Positions 8,923 to 18,046 of a DNA stretch of 64,000 bases are shown here, piece by piece. This stretch comes from Pseudocitrobacter corydidari (GTDB taxonomy: Bacteria; Pseudomonadota; Gammaproteobacteria; Enterobacterales; Enterobacteriaceae). The stretch is taken from assembly GCF_021172065.1 (NCBI RefSeq), contig NZ_CP087880.1, positions 2,022,583-2,086,582 of the forward strand. Reading direction: 5' to 3'. Position 1 is the stretch's first letter. Each line of letters begins with the position of its first letter. Below the pieces are notes generated by a model. That model saw only the letters and a list, made by a program, of their open reading frames with translations, did not search any database and was not told the origin of the DNA. Position numbers and translations under genes: made by a program.

Positions 8923-10689
8923 ATGACGCAAACCTATATCCCCGGCAAAGATGCCGCACTGGAAGATTCCATCGCTCGCTTCCAGCAAAAACTGCTCGAT
9001 CTGGGCTTTGACATCGAAGAGGCCTCCTGGCTGAATCCGGTGCCGAACGTCTGGTCAGTACATATCCGCGACAAAGCGTGCTCGCTGTGCTTTACCAACG
9101 GTAAAGGCGCAACCAAAAAAGCCGCGCTGGCGTCTGCGTTAGGGGAATATTTCGAGCGCCTGTCAACCAACTACTTCTTCGCCGATTTCTGGCTGGGCGA
9201 GAAAATCGCTAAAGGCCCATTCGTGCATTATCCGAACGAAAAATGGTTCCCGATCCCGGAAGACGATGAGCTGCCGGAAGGCCTGCTCGATACGCGTCTG
9301 CGCGCGTTCTACGATCCTGACGATCAGTTGACCGGCAGCCTGATGGTCGATCTGCAATCGGGCAATACCGATCGCGGTGTTTGCGGCCTGCCGTTTACGC
9401 GCCAGTCTGACGGTGAAACCATTTATATCCCGATGAACATCGTCGGCAACCTGTACGTTTCTAACGGTATGTCTGCGGGCAACACCGCTAACGAAGCACG
9501 CGTGCAGGGTCTGTCGGAAGTGTTTGAGCGTCATATCAAAAACCGCATTATCGCTGAGAGCATTAGCCTGCCGGAGATCCCGAAAGAGGTAATGGCGCGC
9601 TATCCTGGCGTCGTAGCGTCGATTGAGAAACTGGAAGCGGAAGGTTTCCCTATCTTCGCTTACGACGGCTCTTTAGGGGGTAAATATCCGGTTATCTGTG
9701 TCGTGCTGTTCAACCCGGCAAACGGCACCTGCTTTGCCTCCTTCGGCGCGCACCCGGACTTTGGCGTCGCGCTGGAACGTACCGTTACGGAACTGCTGCA
9801 GGGCCGTGGTCTGAAAGATCTGGACGTGTTCACGCCGCCAACCTTTGATGATGAAGAAGTCGCCGAGCATGCCAACCTGGAAACTCACTTCATCGATTCC
9901 AGCGGTTTGATCTCCTGGGATCTCTTTAAGCAGGATGCCGACTATCCGTTTGTGGACTGGAATTTCTCCGGCACCACCGAAGAAGAGTTCGCGACCCTGA
10001 TGGCGATTTTCAACGCCGAAGATAAAGAAGTGTACATCGCGGATTACGAGCATTTAGGCGTCTACGCCTGCCGTATTCTGGTGCCGGGAATGTCGGATAT
10101 CTATCCGGCAGAAGATCTGTGGCTCGCGAACAATAATATGGGCAGCCACCTGCGTGAGACAATTCTGACCCTGCCAGACAGTGAGTGGGAAAAAGAAGAG
10201 TACCTGAATCTGATTGAACAGCTTGATGAAGAAGGTCTGGACGATTTCACCCGCGTACGTGAACTGCTGGGCCTGGCAACAGGCAAGGATAATGGTTGGT
10301 ACACCCTGCGCGTCGGTGAGTTGAAAGCGATGCTCGCGCTGGCCGGTGGCGATCTGGAACAGGCACTGATCTGGACCGAGTGGACAATGGAATTCAACGC
10401 GTCAATCTTTAGCGCCGAGCGTGCGAATTATTATCGTTGCCTGCAAACCTTATTACTGCTGTCGCAGGAAGAAGAACGCCAGCCGCTACAATATCTGAAT
10501 GCGTTTATTCGTATGTACGGTGCTGAAGCCGTAGAAGCTGCCAGCGCCGCGCTGAGCGGCGAAGCACCGTTCTACGGTTTACAAGCCGTGGATAGCGATC
10601 TCGAAGCCTTCCCTGCGCACCAGTCGCTACTGCAAACCTACGAAAAACTGCAGTGTGCAAAAGCTGCGTTTTGGTCAAAGCAGGGCTAA
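8923..10689 (+). CDS. ycaO: YcaO-domain protein, partner in ribosomal S12 methylthiolation
   Basis: Founding member of the YcaO family. The family uses ATP to activate amide backbones, for example in azoline formation. E. coli YcaO itself is reported to promote RimO-dependent beta-methylthiolation of ribosomal protein S12. The YcaO fold fills about residues 1-390, with ATP and magnesium-binding segments such as ASALGEYFERLS and EARVQGLSEVFERH. The C-terminal third is a helical TPR-like region. The length is 588 residues against 586 in E. coli. I chose the ATG at 8923 (MTQTYIPGKD) by homology; another in-frame ATG 39 bases upstream gives an extension absent from relatives. It ends in a clear terminator and precedes the focA cluster. 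Confidence 0.95.
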   Translation: MTQTYIPGKDAALEDSIARFQQKLLDLGFDIEEASWLNPVPNVWSVHIRDKACSLCFTNGKGATKKAALASALGEYFERLSTNYFFADFWLGEKIAKGPFVHYPNEKWFPIPEDDELPEGLLDTRLRAFYDPDDQLTGSLMVDLQSGNTDRGVCGLPFTRQSDGETIYIPMNIVGNLYVSNGMSAGNTANEARVQGLSEVFERHIKNRIIAESISLPEIPKEVMARYPGVVASIEKLEAEGFPIFAYDGSLGGKYPVICVVLFNPANGTCFASFGAHPDFGVALERTVTELLQGRGLKDLDVFTPPTFDDEEVAEHANLETHFIDSSGLISWDLFKQDADYPFVDWNFSGTTEEEFATLMAIFNAEDKEVYIADYEHLGVYACRILVPGMSDIYPAEDLWLANNNMGSHLRETILTLPDSEWEKEEYLNLIEQLDEEGLDDFTRVRELLGLATGKDNGWYTLRVGELKAMLALAGGDLEQALIWTEWTMEFNASIFSAERANYYRCLQTLLLLSQEEERQPLQYLNAFIRMYGAEAVEAASAALSGEAPFYGLQAVDSDLEAFPAHQSLLQTYEKLQCAKAAFWSKQG

Positions 10690-10738
10690 AAAGACCGGAG
10701 AATAAGTAGGTTTAAAGATTACTCTACGCTATATTATG

Positions 10739-10762
10739 GGGCCGTTTAACGGCCCTTTTTTT
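10739..10762 (+). terminator. Terminator after ycaO
   Basis: GGGCCGTT pairs with AACGGCCC across a one-base loop, followed by seven T. Confidence 0.88.
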
Positions 10763-11089
10763 ATTTCTAAAATGCCGTAAATTAATTTGTGATAATTACG
10801 TTACGCACAAGTAAACACTATTATTGGTAGCTTACCAATAATGTTAATTTAAATGATCATTACTCCATTTTAATTAACTGGCAAAACGGGAGGCTGACGA
10901 AAAAAATCAACTGATATTGCAAACTTTAAAATTTATTTTTACTTTGATAATCAAAAAGTTATGCCGCTTTCGATGAAAAACCATTCGATTTGCGGGCCTA
11001 TAAGCCAGGCGAGATATGATCTACATCAAATTCTCATCTATAATGCTTTGTTAGTATCTCGTCGCCGACTTAATAAAGAGAGAGTTAGT
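10763..11089 (+). promoter_or_regulatory. focA-pfl upstream regulatory region with FNR-type site
   Basis: Non-coding and AT-rich. ATGAT-CTAC-ATCAA at 11016-11029 fits the FNR pattern TTGAT-N4-ATCAA with one mismatch, and TAGTAT at 11052-11057 lies where a -10 would be if the site is centred at -41.5 (start near 11064). A competing TATAAT occurs at 11039-11044. A second dyad TTGATAATCAA near 10945 lacks the four-base spacer. In E. coli this region is activated by FNR and ArcA; here that is inferred from the site and the downstream genes. Confidence 0.6.
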
Positions 11090-11947
11090 GTGAAAGCTGA
11101 CAACCCTTTTGATCTACTTGTTCCTGCCGCTATGGCCAAAGTTGCCGAAGAAGCAGGTGTCTATAAAGCAACGAAGCATCCGCTGAAAACCTTTTATCTG
11201 GCGATTACTGCGGGCGTGTTCATCTCGATTGCTTTTGTTTTCTACATTACTGCCACCACAGGAACCGCGGGCATGCCTTTTGGCGTCGCGAAACTGATTG
11301 GGGGTATCTGCTTCTCACTGGGCTTGATTCTCTGCGTCATTTGCGGGGCCGACCTCTTCACTTCCACGGTACTGATCGTTGTGGCGAAAGCCAGCGGTCG
11401 CATCACATGGGGTCAACTGGCGAAAAACTGGTTGAACGTCTATGTTGGTAACCTGGTAGGATGTCTGCTCTTTGTTCTGCTGATGTGGCTCTCCGGCGAA
11501 TATATGACCGCTAACGGTGGCTGGGGCATGAATGTCCTGCAAACCGCTGACCACAAAATGCACCACACATTTATCGAAGCCGTTGCACTCGGCATCCTGG
11601 CTAACCTGATGGTTTGTCTGGCTGTCTGGATGAGCTACTCTGGCCGCAGCCTGATGGACAAAGCCATGATTATGGTTCTTCCGGTTGCCATGTTCGTCGC
11701 CAGCGGCTTTGAGCACAGTATTGCAAACATGTTTATGATCCCAATGGGGATTGTGATTCGCAACTTTGCAAGCCCGGAGTTCTGGACCGCAGTTGGTTCA
11801 ACCCCGGATAGTTTTTCTCACCTGACTATCATGAACTTCATCACTGATAACCTCATTCCGGTGACTATCGGGAATATCATTGGCGGAGGCCTGTTAGTTG
11901 GGCTGACATACTGGGTCATTTACCTGCGTGAAGGCGACCATCACTAA
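11090..11947 (+). CDS. focA: Formate channel FocA
   Basis: Pentameric inner-membrane channel of the formate/nitrite transporter family that exports formate made by PflB and can re-import it at low pH. The start is the GTG at 11090 (VKADNPFDLL), which gives 285 residues, the family length; the reading frame is open further upstream but without homology. Six hydrophobic helices are visible. So are the motifs CGADLFTSTVLIV and GFEHSIANMF, the latter holding the channel histidine (about residue 209). It is the first gene of focA-pflB, 56 bases upstream of pflB. Confidence 0.97.
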   Translation: MKADNPFDLLVPAAMAKVAEEAGVYKATKHPLKTFYLAITAGVFISIAFVFYITATTGTAGMPFGVAKLIGGICFSLGLILCVICGADLFTSTVLIVVAKASGRITWGQLAKNWLNVYVGNLVGCLLFVLLMWLSGEYMTANGGWGMNVLQTADHKMHHTFIEAVALGILANLMVCLAVWMSYSGRSLMDKAMIMVLPVAMFVASGFEHSIANMFMIPMGIVIRNFASPEFWTAVGSTPDSFSHLTIMNFITDNLIPVTIGNIIGGGLLVGLTYWVIYLREGDHH

Positions 11948-12003
11948 GGTGAGCGTTGTGTCAGGCAGTAAATAAAAAATCCACATAAGAAGGTAGGTGT
12001 TAC

Positions 12004-14286
12004 ATGTCCGAGCTTAATGAAAAGTTAGCCACAGCCTGGGAAGGTTTTACTAAAGGTGACTGGCAGAATGAAGTCAACTTACGTGACTTCATCCAGAAAA
12101 ACTACACTCCATATGAGGGTGACGAGTCCTTCCTGGCAGGTGCTACTAAAGCAACTACCGAGCTGTGGGACAAAGTAATGGAAGGTGTTAAACAGGAAAA
12201 CCGCACTCACGCGCCTGTTGACTTCGACACCGCTGTTGCTTCTACCATCACCTCCCACGACGCGGGCTACATCAACAAGTCGCTGGAAAAAATCGTTGGT
12301 CTGCAGACTGAAGCTCCGCTGAAACGCGCGCTGATTCCGTTTGGCGGCATCAAAATGATCGAAGGTTCCTGCAAAGCGTACGATCGCGAACTGGACCCGA
12401 TGATCAAAAAAATCTTCACCGAGTACCGTAAAACTCACAACCAGGGCGTGTTCGACGTTTATACTCCGGACATCCTGCGTTGCCGTAAATCTGGCGTCCT
12501 GACCGGTCTGCCGGATGCATACGGTCGTGGTCGTATCATCGGTGACTATCGTCGTATCGCCGTTTACGGTATCGACTTCCTGATGAAAGACAAATTCGCT
12601 CAGTTCACTTCTCTCCAGTCTGACCTGGAAAACGGTGTGAACCTGGAAGCGACTATTCGTCTGCGTGAAGAGATCTCTGAACAGCACCGTGCGCTGGGTC
12701 AGATCAAAGAGATGGCTGCTAAATACGGCTACGACATCTCTGGTCCGGCTACTAACGCTCAGGAAGCGATTCAGTGGACTTACTTCGGCTACCTGGCTGC
12801 GGTTAAATCTCAGAACGGCGCTGCAATGTCCTTCGGTCGTACTTCCAGCTTCCTGGATATCTACATCGAACGTGACCTGAAAGCAGGCAAAATCACTGAA
12901 CAAGAAGCTCAGGAAATGATTGACCACCTGGTCATGAAACTGCGTATGGTTCGCTTCCTGCGTACTCCTGAATATGATGAACTGTTCTCCGGTGACCCGA
13001 TTTGGGCAACTGAATCCGTCGGTGGTATGGGCGTTGATGGCCGTACTCTGGTTACCAAAAACAGCTTCCGTTTCCTGAACACCCTGTACACCATGGGCCC
13101 GTCTCCGGAACCGAACATCACTATCCTGTGGTCTGAAAAACTGCCGCTGGCGTTCAAAAAATTCGCTGCGAAAGTGTCCATCGATACCTCTTCTCTGCAA
13201 TACGAGAACGACGATCTGATGCGTCCAGACTTCAACAACGATGACTACGCTATCGCTTGCTGCGTAAGCCCGATGATCGTTGGTAAACAAATGCAGTTCT
13301 TCGGTGCGCGTGCTAACCTGGCGAAAACCATGCTGTACGCAATCAACGGCGGCGTTGATGAAAAACTGAAAATGCAGGTTGGTCCGAAATCTGAACCGAT
13401 CAAAGGCGATGTGCTGAACTACGACGAAGTTATCGACCGTATGGATCACTTCATGGATTGGCTGGCTAAACAGTACGTCACCGCACTGAACGTCATCCAC
13501 TACATGCATGACAAATATAGCTACGAAGCTTCTCTGATGGCACTGCACGACCGTGACGTTATCCGTACCATGGCTTGCGGTATCGCAGGTCTGTCCGTAG
13601 CGGCTGACTCCCTGTCTGCAATCAAATATGCGAAAGTTAAACCGATTCGTGACGAAGACGGTCTGGCTATCGACTTCGAAATCGAAGGCGAATACCCGCA
13701 GTTTGGTAACAACGATGCTCGCGTCGATGACATGGCTGTTGACCTGGTAGAACGTTTCATGAAAAAAATTCAGAAACTGACTACTTACCGCAACGCTATC
13801 CCGACTCAGTCCGTTCTGACCATCACTTCCAACGTTGTGTATGGTAAGAAAACCGGTAACACCCCAGACGGTCGTCGCGCAGGCGCTCCGTTCGGACCAG
13901 GTGCTAACCCGATGCACGGCCGTGACCAGAAAGGTGCTGTTGCCTCTCTGACCTCCGTTGCAAAACTGCCGTTTGCTTACGCTAAAGATGGTATCTCTTA
14001 CACCTTCTCTATCGTTCCGAACGCACTGGGTAAAGACGACGACGTTCGTAAAACCAACCTCGCAGGCCTGATGGATGGTTACTTCCACCATGAAGCTTCT
14101 ATCGAAGGCGGTCAGCACCTGAACGTTAACGTTATGAACCGCGAAATGCTGCTCGACGCGATGGAACATCCGGAAAAATATCCGCAGCTGACCATCCGCG
14201 TATCTGGCTACGCAGTACGTTTTAACTCCCTGACTAAAGAACAGCAGCAGGACGTTATTACTCGTACCTTCACTCAGTCCATGTAA
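12004..14286 (+). CDS. pflB: Pyruvate formate-lyase, glycyl radical enzyme
   Basis: Cleaves pyruvate with CoA to acetyl-CoA and formate under anaerobic conditions, the entry to mixed-acid fermentation. The length of 760 residues is exact. The adjacent catalytic cysteines are in IACCVSPM (about residues 418-419), and the radical glycine is in RVSGYAVRF near the C-terminus (about residue 734). AGGTG precedes the ATG at a normal distance. Codon bias is extreme, with runs of optimal codons, which also produces a long spurious ORF on the other strand. Its activating enzyme PflA is encoded next. Confidence 0.99.
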   Translation: MSELNEKLATAWEGFTKGDWQNEVNLRDFIQKNYTPYEGDESFLAGATKATTELWDKVMEGVKQENRTHAPVDFDTAVASTITSHDAGYINKSLEKIVGLQTEAPLKRALIPFGGIKMIEGSCKAYDRELDPMIKKIFTEYRKTHNQGVFDVYTPDILRCRKSGVLTGLPDAYGRGRIIGDYRRIAVYGIDFLMKDKFAQFTSLQSDLENGVNLEATIRLREEISEQHRALGQIKEMAAKYGYDISGPATNAQEAIQWTYFGYLAAVKSQNGAAMSFGRTSSFLDIYIERDLKAGKITEQEAQEMIDHLVMKLRMVRFLRTPEYDELFSGDPIWATESVGGMGVDGRTLVTKNSFRFLNTLYTMGPSPEPNITILWSEKLPLAFKKFAAKVSIDTSSLQYENDDLMRPDFNNDDYAIACCVSPMIVGKQMQFFGARANLAKTMLYAINGGVDEKLKMQVGPKSEPIKGDVLNYDEVIDRMDHFMDWLAKQYVTALNVIHYMHDKYSYEASLMALHDRDVIRTMACGIAGLSVAADSLSAIKYAKVKPIRDEDGLAIDFEIEGEYPQFGNNDARVDDMAVDLVERFMKKIQKLTTYRNAIPTQSVLTITSNVVYGKKTGNTPDGRRAGAPFGPGANPMHGRDQKGAVASLTSVAKLPFAYAKDGISYTFSIVPNALGKDDDVRKTNLAGLMDGYFHHEASIEGGQHLNVNVMNREMLLDAMEHPEKYPQLTIRVSGYAVRFNSLTKEQQQDVITRTFTQSM

Positions 14287-14325
14287 TGGATTTGACTGAA
14301 ATCGCGATTTAAAAAGCGTACAATA

Positions 14326-14352
14326 AAGGCTCCACACAAGTGGGGCCTTTCT
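14326..14352 (+). terminator. Terminator between pflB and pflA
   Basis: AAAGGCTCCAC and GTGGGGCCTTT pair around ACAA with one mismatch and run into TTTCTT. It would make pflA expression partly independent of the far stronger focA-pflB transcript. Confidence 0.75.
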
Positions 14353-14493
14353 TATAAGTGCCCCACTCTCTCCGAGCCTATTTTGCGGGTTAATCTCTAT
14401 AATGAAATTAACGTGCAAAATAAACTCAAGACGGCCTGAAGTCATGATCGTCACCCCTGCCGGACGCGGGGAAAAACTGGAGATAACACTGCA

Positions 14494-15234
14494 ATGTCTG
14501 TAACTGGTCGCATTCACTCCTTTGAATCCTGTGGCACCGTTGATGGCCCAGGTATCCGTTTTATCACCTTTTTTCAGGGCTGCCTGATGCGCTGCCTCTA
14601 TTGCCATAACCGCGATACGTGGGATACACACGGCGGCAAAGAGGTGACCGTTGAAGAACTGATGAAAGAGGTGGTGACCTATCGCCACTTTATGAACGCA
14701 TCCGGCGGCGGTGTGACCGCATCCGGCGGCGAAGCCATTCTTCAGGCAGAGTTCGTGCGTGACTGGTTCCGTGCCTGTAAAAAAGAGGGCATCCATACCT
14801 GTCTTGATACCAACGGTTTTGTGCGTCGCTACGATCCGGTCATCGATGAGCTGCTGGAAGTCACCGATCTGGTGATGCTCGATCTCAAACAGATGAACGA
14901 CGAAATTCACCAGAATCTGGTTGGCGTCTCCAACCATCGCACGCTGGAATTTGCTCAGTACCTGTCGAAAAAAGGGAGCAACGTCTGGATCCGTTACGTG
15001 GTCGTTCCAGGCTGGTCAGACGATGACGATTCCGCGCACCGTCTGGGCGAATTTACCCGCGATATGGGCAACGTCGAGAAAATCGAACTGCTGCCGTATC
15101 ACGAACTGGGTAAACATAAATGGGTGGCGATGGGCGAAGAATACAAGCTGGATGGCGTCCATCCACCGAAAAAAGAGACCATGGAACGCGTAAAAGGCAT
15201 TCTGGAACAGTATGGTCATAAGGTAATGTACTAA
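14494..15234 (+). CDS. pflA: Pyruvate formate-lyase activating enzyme (radical SAM)
   Basis: Uses S-adenosylmethionine and a [4Fe-4S] cluster to abstract hydrogen from the radical glycine of PflB. The length is 246 residues. The cluster motif CxxxCxxC is C30-LMR-C34-LY-C37. The SAM-binding glycine-rich stretch [12 protein letters not shown] (about residues 69-80) is intact. A GGAGATAACACTGC segment precedes the ATG. The 207-base gap after pflB carries a terminator and room for a promoter of its own, as in E. coli. Confidence 0.98.
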   Translation: MSVTGRIHSFESCGTVDGPGIRFITFFQGCLMRCLYCHNRDTWDTHGGKEVTVEELMKEVVTYRHFMNASGGGVTASGGEAILQAEFVRDWFRACKKEGIHTCLDTNGFVRRYDPVIDELLEVTDLVMLDLKQMNDEIHQNLVGVSNHRTLEFAQYLSKKGSNVWIRYVVVPGWSDDDDSAHRLGEFTRDMGNVEKIELLPYHELGKHKWVAMGEEYKLDGVHPPKKETMERVKGILEQYGHKVMY

Positions 15235-15241
15235 TACATTC

Positions 15242-15269
15242 AGCGTGACTCCGCATCAGGAGTCACGCT
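15242..15269. terminator. Bidirectional terminator between pflA and the convergent LysR gene
   Basis: AGCGTGACTCC and GGAGTCACGCT form a perfect 11-bp stem with a six-base loop. It overlaps the end of the LysR gene. U-runs are short on both sides. Confidence 0.65.
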
Positions 15270-16147
15270 TCCTCTCTCCACGTCACATCAATCGCCTTCA
15301 AAACCTGTTCCAGTTGATTAGGTTGTATCTGCCCAGGCTTCCACAGCGCGACAACCGGATGCGTTAACCCCTTATCGCCCGCTTCGGTCTCCTGGCGTTC
15401 GACGTTCTCCCACTCCTCCACTCCGAAATGACGTGGTAAAAAAGCCCAGCCATCACCGGCAGATAGCCGCCGTTGCAATAACGTGATTTCATTAACCCGA
15501 ATAAGGCGATCGGCAATTTGAATACGTTGTGCCAGCGCCTGTTGCAACGTACAGAACGGTACCAGCTGCGGGCTGGCGGCGAGGTGTAACATCGATACCG
15601 GCGAGACCGGGAAAAAGCCTTTTCGCGCCCAGACAGAGAGCGAAATTGCCCCCACCGCTCGCCACTTAAGATGATCGTTAACCGATCGATTGAGCGCCTG
15701 GTAAATACCAATATCCGCCTTTCCTTCATCCAGCCAACGCTCCGCCTGTTCACGTTCACACATCAGCAAATCCAGCGAAATATGTTGCTGCGCGAGAGTG
15801 CTTGCCAGGCTGAGTAAAAAATCACGCGGTGTGAAAGGGTCATAGCACAGCGTCAGTTGGGTCTTGAGCTGATCGGGCAGTTGCTTAGCAAGCTGCGAAA
15901 AAGCCTGCGCTTCATGCAAAAACAATCGTGCCTGGCGATACAGACGCTTGCCGGAATCGGTCAGTTCAAGCGGACGCTTCGTGCGATCAAACAGGACATA
16001 ACCTAAGTCTATTTCAAGATAATCAATAAGCTGACTTACCGTCGTCCTGTCTTTCTTCAGCTTTTTCGCCGCCTGCGTCAGGGTTCCACACTCACAAACG
16101 CAGGCAAATGCTTCAATTTGCGCCAGAGAAAAATTAATCGGCTCCAT
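15263..16147 (-). CDS. LysR-family transcriptional regulator, divergent from the bile-acid-hydrolase gene
   Basis: LysR-type regulator of unknown ligand. The N-terminal winged helix-turn-helix covers about residues 1-65, with LTQAAKKLKKDRTTVSQLIDYLE, and the rest is the effector-binding domain. It is not E. coli YcaN, which is the separate gene at 18047. It is transcribed away from the choloylglycine-hydrolase-type gene, the usual layout for a regulator and its target, so it probably controls that gene (inference). I chose the ATG at 16147, which has AAGGA just upstream. An ATG at 16162 is in frame, but a strong GC-rich hairpin (16166-16182) sits where its ribosome site should be. It appears to be an accessory gene for this chromosomal position. 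Confidence 0.85.
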   Translation of the reverse strand: MEPINFSLAQIEAFACVCECGTLTQAAKKLKKDRTTVSQLIDYLEIDLGYVLFDRTKRPLELTDSGKRLYRQARLFLHEAQAFSQLAKQLPDQLKTQLTLCYDPFTPRDFLLSLASTLAQQHISLDLLMCEREQAERWLDEGKADIGIYQALNRSVNDHLKWRAVGAISLSVWARKGFFPVSPVSMLHLAASPQLVPFCTLQQALAQRIQIADRLIRVNEITLLQRRLSAGDGWAFLPRHFGVEEWENVERQETEAGDKGLTHPVVALWKPGQIQPNQLEQVLKAIDVTWREEA

Positions 16148-16165
16148 AGGTTCCTTATCCATTTA

Positions 16166-16182
16166 CGGGGGATTTTCCCCCG
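16166..16182. repeat. Perfect GC-rich dyad between LysR gene and cbh
   Basis: CGGGGGA and TCCCCCG form seven-base arms around TTT, immediately upstream of the LysR gene. It could be an operator or an RNA hairpin in the LysR leader. LysR regulators normally use AT-rich T-N11-A sites, so it need not be their target. Confidence 0.5.
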
Positions 16183-16250
16183 CTCAGTGATTTATTGCGC
16201 TGAGTATATTAACCCTAACATAGACGGGTGAACTTAACTGAGGAAGAAAA

Positions 16251-17324
16251 ATGAAGAATCAAAAAATCTCCGCCGTCGCTTTAGGTCTGGCCCTCACTGC
16301 GGGGATAAGTGTCAGCGCCGATGCCTGTACCCGCGCGTTTATGAACATGTTTCCGGGCTATATGGTCACCGCCCGCAACCTGGATTTCTTTGGCCCTGTC
16401 GATCCATCATTAGTGATCACACCAAAAGGCATCGCCCATAATGGCGGAGACAGCGCCAAAGCGGCGCACTGGACCACACGTTACGGCAGCGTCGTGGTTT
16501 ATGCCGATGGGGTCTTTCCGATGGATGGCATGAATGAAGCCGGGCTGGCGGGGCATACCCTGTTTTATATGAATGGATCGCAGGTGCAGCAGGATAATCA
16601 GGATAAGCCCGTGCTGGAAAGCCGGGCGTGGTTAAGCTATATCCTTGATAACTATGCAACAGTGAACGACGCCGTCGAGGGAATTCGCCATAACGTGCGT
16701 CTGGCCGCGGCTAAACTGCCGGTGGATTACGCGACAGATACAAAACATATCGCGATCGAAGATAAGAGCGGCGACTCCGCTATCATTGAAATTGATAATG
16801 GCAAAGTGAATATCTACCACGATAAAAACTACCGTGTGATGACCAACCCGCCTTCTTACGACAAACAGTTAGCGAATCTCGCGCGTTTCAACCACGCGAA
16901 GCGCGACGCTATTCCAACCGGGCTGGATGCCGACCAGCGTCTGGTACGCGCCAGCTGGAATTTACAGAATTTGCCGAAACCTGATAACAAGAATCAGGCC
17001 CAGGGATTTGTGCTGTCTGTCGTCAATAACGTGGCCTACCCGATCGGTATTCCGGCGGAAAGCGACGAGCAAAAAGTCACCGATATGTACGCGAAATACA
17101 GTAAGAAGCCAGAAAACAACAAAGGTATTGGCACCTACTGGACAACGATCTCTGACCTCTCGCATCAGGAATATCACTTCAAATCGACCTTTGCCGCCTC
17201 TCAGGTATGGGTGGATTTAAAACAGATCAACTTCAGCGCGGGTCAGCCGGTGAAAACCATCAGCGGCCTTAATGACTATGCCCAGAAGGGCTGGGAAGGG
17301 AATATTCTGGCGCAGGCGAAATAA
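16251..17324 (+). CDS. Choloylglycine hydrolase family protein (bile salt hydrolase or penicillin V acylase), secreted
   Basis: Ntn-hydrolase of the CBAH/PVA family, which cleaves amide bonds of conjugated bile acids, penicillin V or acyl-homoserine lactones. A Sec signal peptide of about 25 residues ends in SADA, and cleavage would expose the cysteine of CTRAF as the catalytic N-terminal nucleophile. In mature numbering C1, R17 and D20 are present (ARNLD). The later family asparagine is in VMTNPPSYDKQL and the arginine in RLVRASW. The active site therefore looks complete and the enzyme would be periplasmic. Its length of 357 residues and signal peptide fit the Gram-negative cluster. GAGGAAG precedes the ATG. 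The substrate cannot be told from sequence alone. Confidence 0.88.
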   Translation: MKNQKISAVALGLALTAGISVSADACTRAFMNMFPGYMVTARNLDFFGPVDPSLVITPKGIAHNGGDSAKAAHWTTRYGSVVVYADGVFPMDGMNEAGLAGHTLFYMNGSQVQQDNQDKPVLESRAWLSYILDNYATVNDAVEGIRHNVRLAAAKLPVDYATDTKHIAIEDKSGDSAIIEIDNGKVNIYHDKNYRVMTNPPSYDKQLANLARFNHAKRDAIPTGLDADQRLVRASWNLQNLPKPDNKNQAQGFVLSVVNNVAYPIGIPAESDEQKVTDMYAKYSKKPENNKGIGTYWTTISDLSHQEYHFKSTFAASQVWVDLKQINFSAGQPVKTISGLNDYAQKGWEGNILAQAK

Positions 17325-17337
17325 AGCTACATAGTGA

Positions 17338-17361
17338 AAAACCCGCACCCTGTGCGGGTTT
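17338..17361. terminator. Bidirectional terminator between cbh-type gene and ycaK
   Basis: AAACCCGCAC and GTGCGGGTTT enclose CCT. It lies between convergent genes. Confidence 0.75.
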
Positions 17362-17371
17362 GGCTGGCAAT

Positions 17372-17947
17372 TTACAGTGCGTTTACCATTTCCTGTACCT
17401 GACTAAACAGCAACGGAAAATGTTCCGGCTTGGCAGATAGAGTATCGAACAGAAAAGTGACTTCCGCGTCCTCAATACCCAGGTAACTGCACATATTAAC
17501 CAGATAATCGGTCATATTTTTTTCCCACCCCATCTCAATGAAAGATTTACCCTCTCCCCCCACCAGCGCGACCCAGCGGATTTTAGTGACGGGAAGTTTA
17601 TGGCCGTCGCCATAGGCCAGACCGTTATTCCAGACTCTGTCGAGATAGCCTTTGAGTATTGCCGGGAAGCTGTACCACCAAACGGGAAATACCACCACCA
17701 GCGTGTCATGGCCCTGCATTTCAGCAAACAACGAATGTACATCCGGGGTATAGCGTTTTGTGGAATCCTGCCAGTCAGGCTCATCTTCCTGCATCATCAC
17801 CGGGTTAACGTTGCGACGATAAAGATCAAGCTCCGTCACCTTCATCTGTCGGGACGTAGACTGGCGACGTATCTCATCAACAATATGTGCAGTCAATGAA
17901 TCGCGACGCGGATGGGCCCAAACCAAATAAATATTCTCTGTTTTCAT
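17372..17947 (-). CDS. ycaK: NAD(P)H-dependent flavodoxin-fold oxidoreductase YcaK
   Basis: Putative FMN-binding quinone oxidoreductase of the NQO/KefF type; the in-cell substrate is unknown. The flavodoxin-like fold is visible: an N-terminal beta strand with WAHPRRDSLT as the phosphate-binding loop, then VVFPVWWYSFPAILKGYLDRVW, the family motif, at about residues 86-107. The length is 191 residues, against 196 in E. coli YcaK, with the difference near the C-terminus. It is transcribed away from ycaN with a 99-base shared upstream region, so YcaN may regulate it (inference, from the LysR-plus-oxidoreductase pattern). Confidence 0.9.
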   Translation of the reverse strand: MKTENIYLVWAHPRRDSLTAHIVDEIRRQSTSRQMKVTELDLYRRNVNPVMMQEDEPDWQDSTKRYTPDVHSLFAEMQGHDTLVVVFPVWWYSFPAILKGYLDRVWNNGLAYGDGHKLPVTKIRWVALVGGEGKSFIEMGWEKNMTDYLVNMCSYLGIEDAEVTFLFDTLSAKPEHFPLLFSQVQEMVNAL

Positions 17948-18046
17948 ATTGTTACCTCATTCTCCTGTTCGGATACGCACTTTATGCATGAGGCATAATC
18001 CTGTAAACGTGAGGATTCAGGATGAGTTAATGAAGGATTTTCACCA

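Noticed and set aside
10961..11089. An N-terminal extension of FocA from 10961
   Set aside because: The added 43 codons cover the FNR site and promoter and have no homology; the GTG at 11090 gives the exact family length.
12079..14937. A 952-codon open frame antisense to pflB and pflA
   Set aside because: It mirrors the strongly biased codons of pflB, has no ribosome site, no recognisable domain and runs through two genes. Long antisense frames opposite rpsA (2049-3188), dmsA (23069-24019) and serS (24433-25593) are the same artefact.
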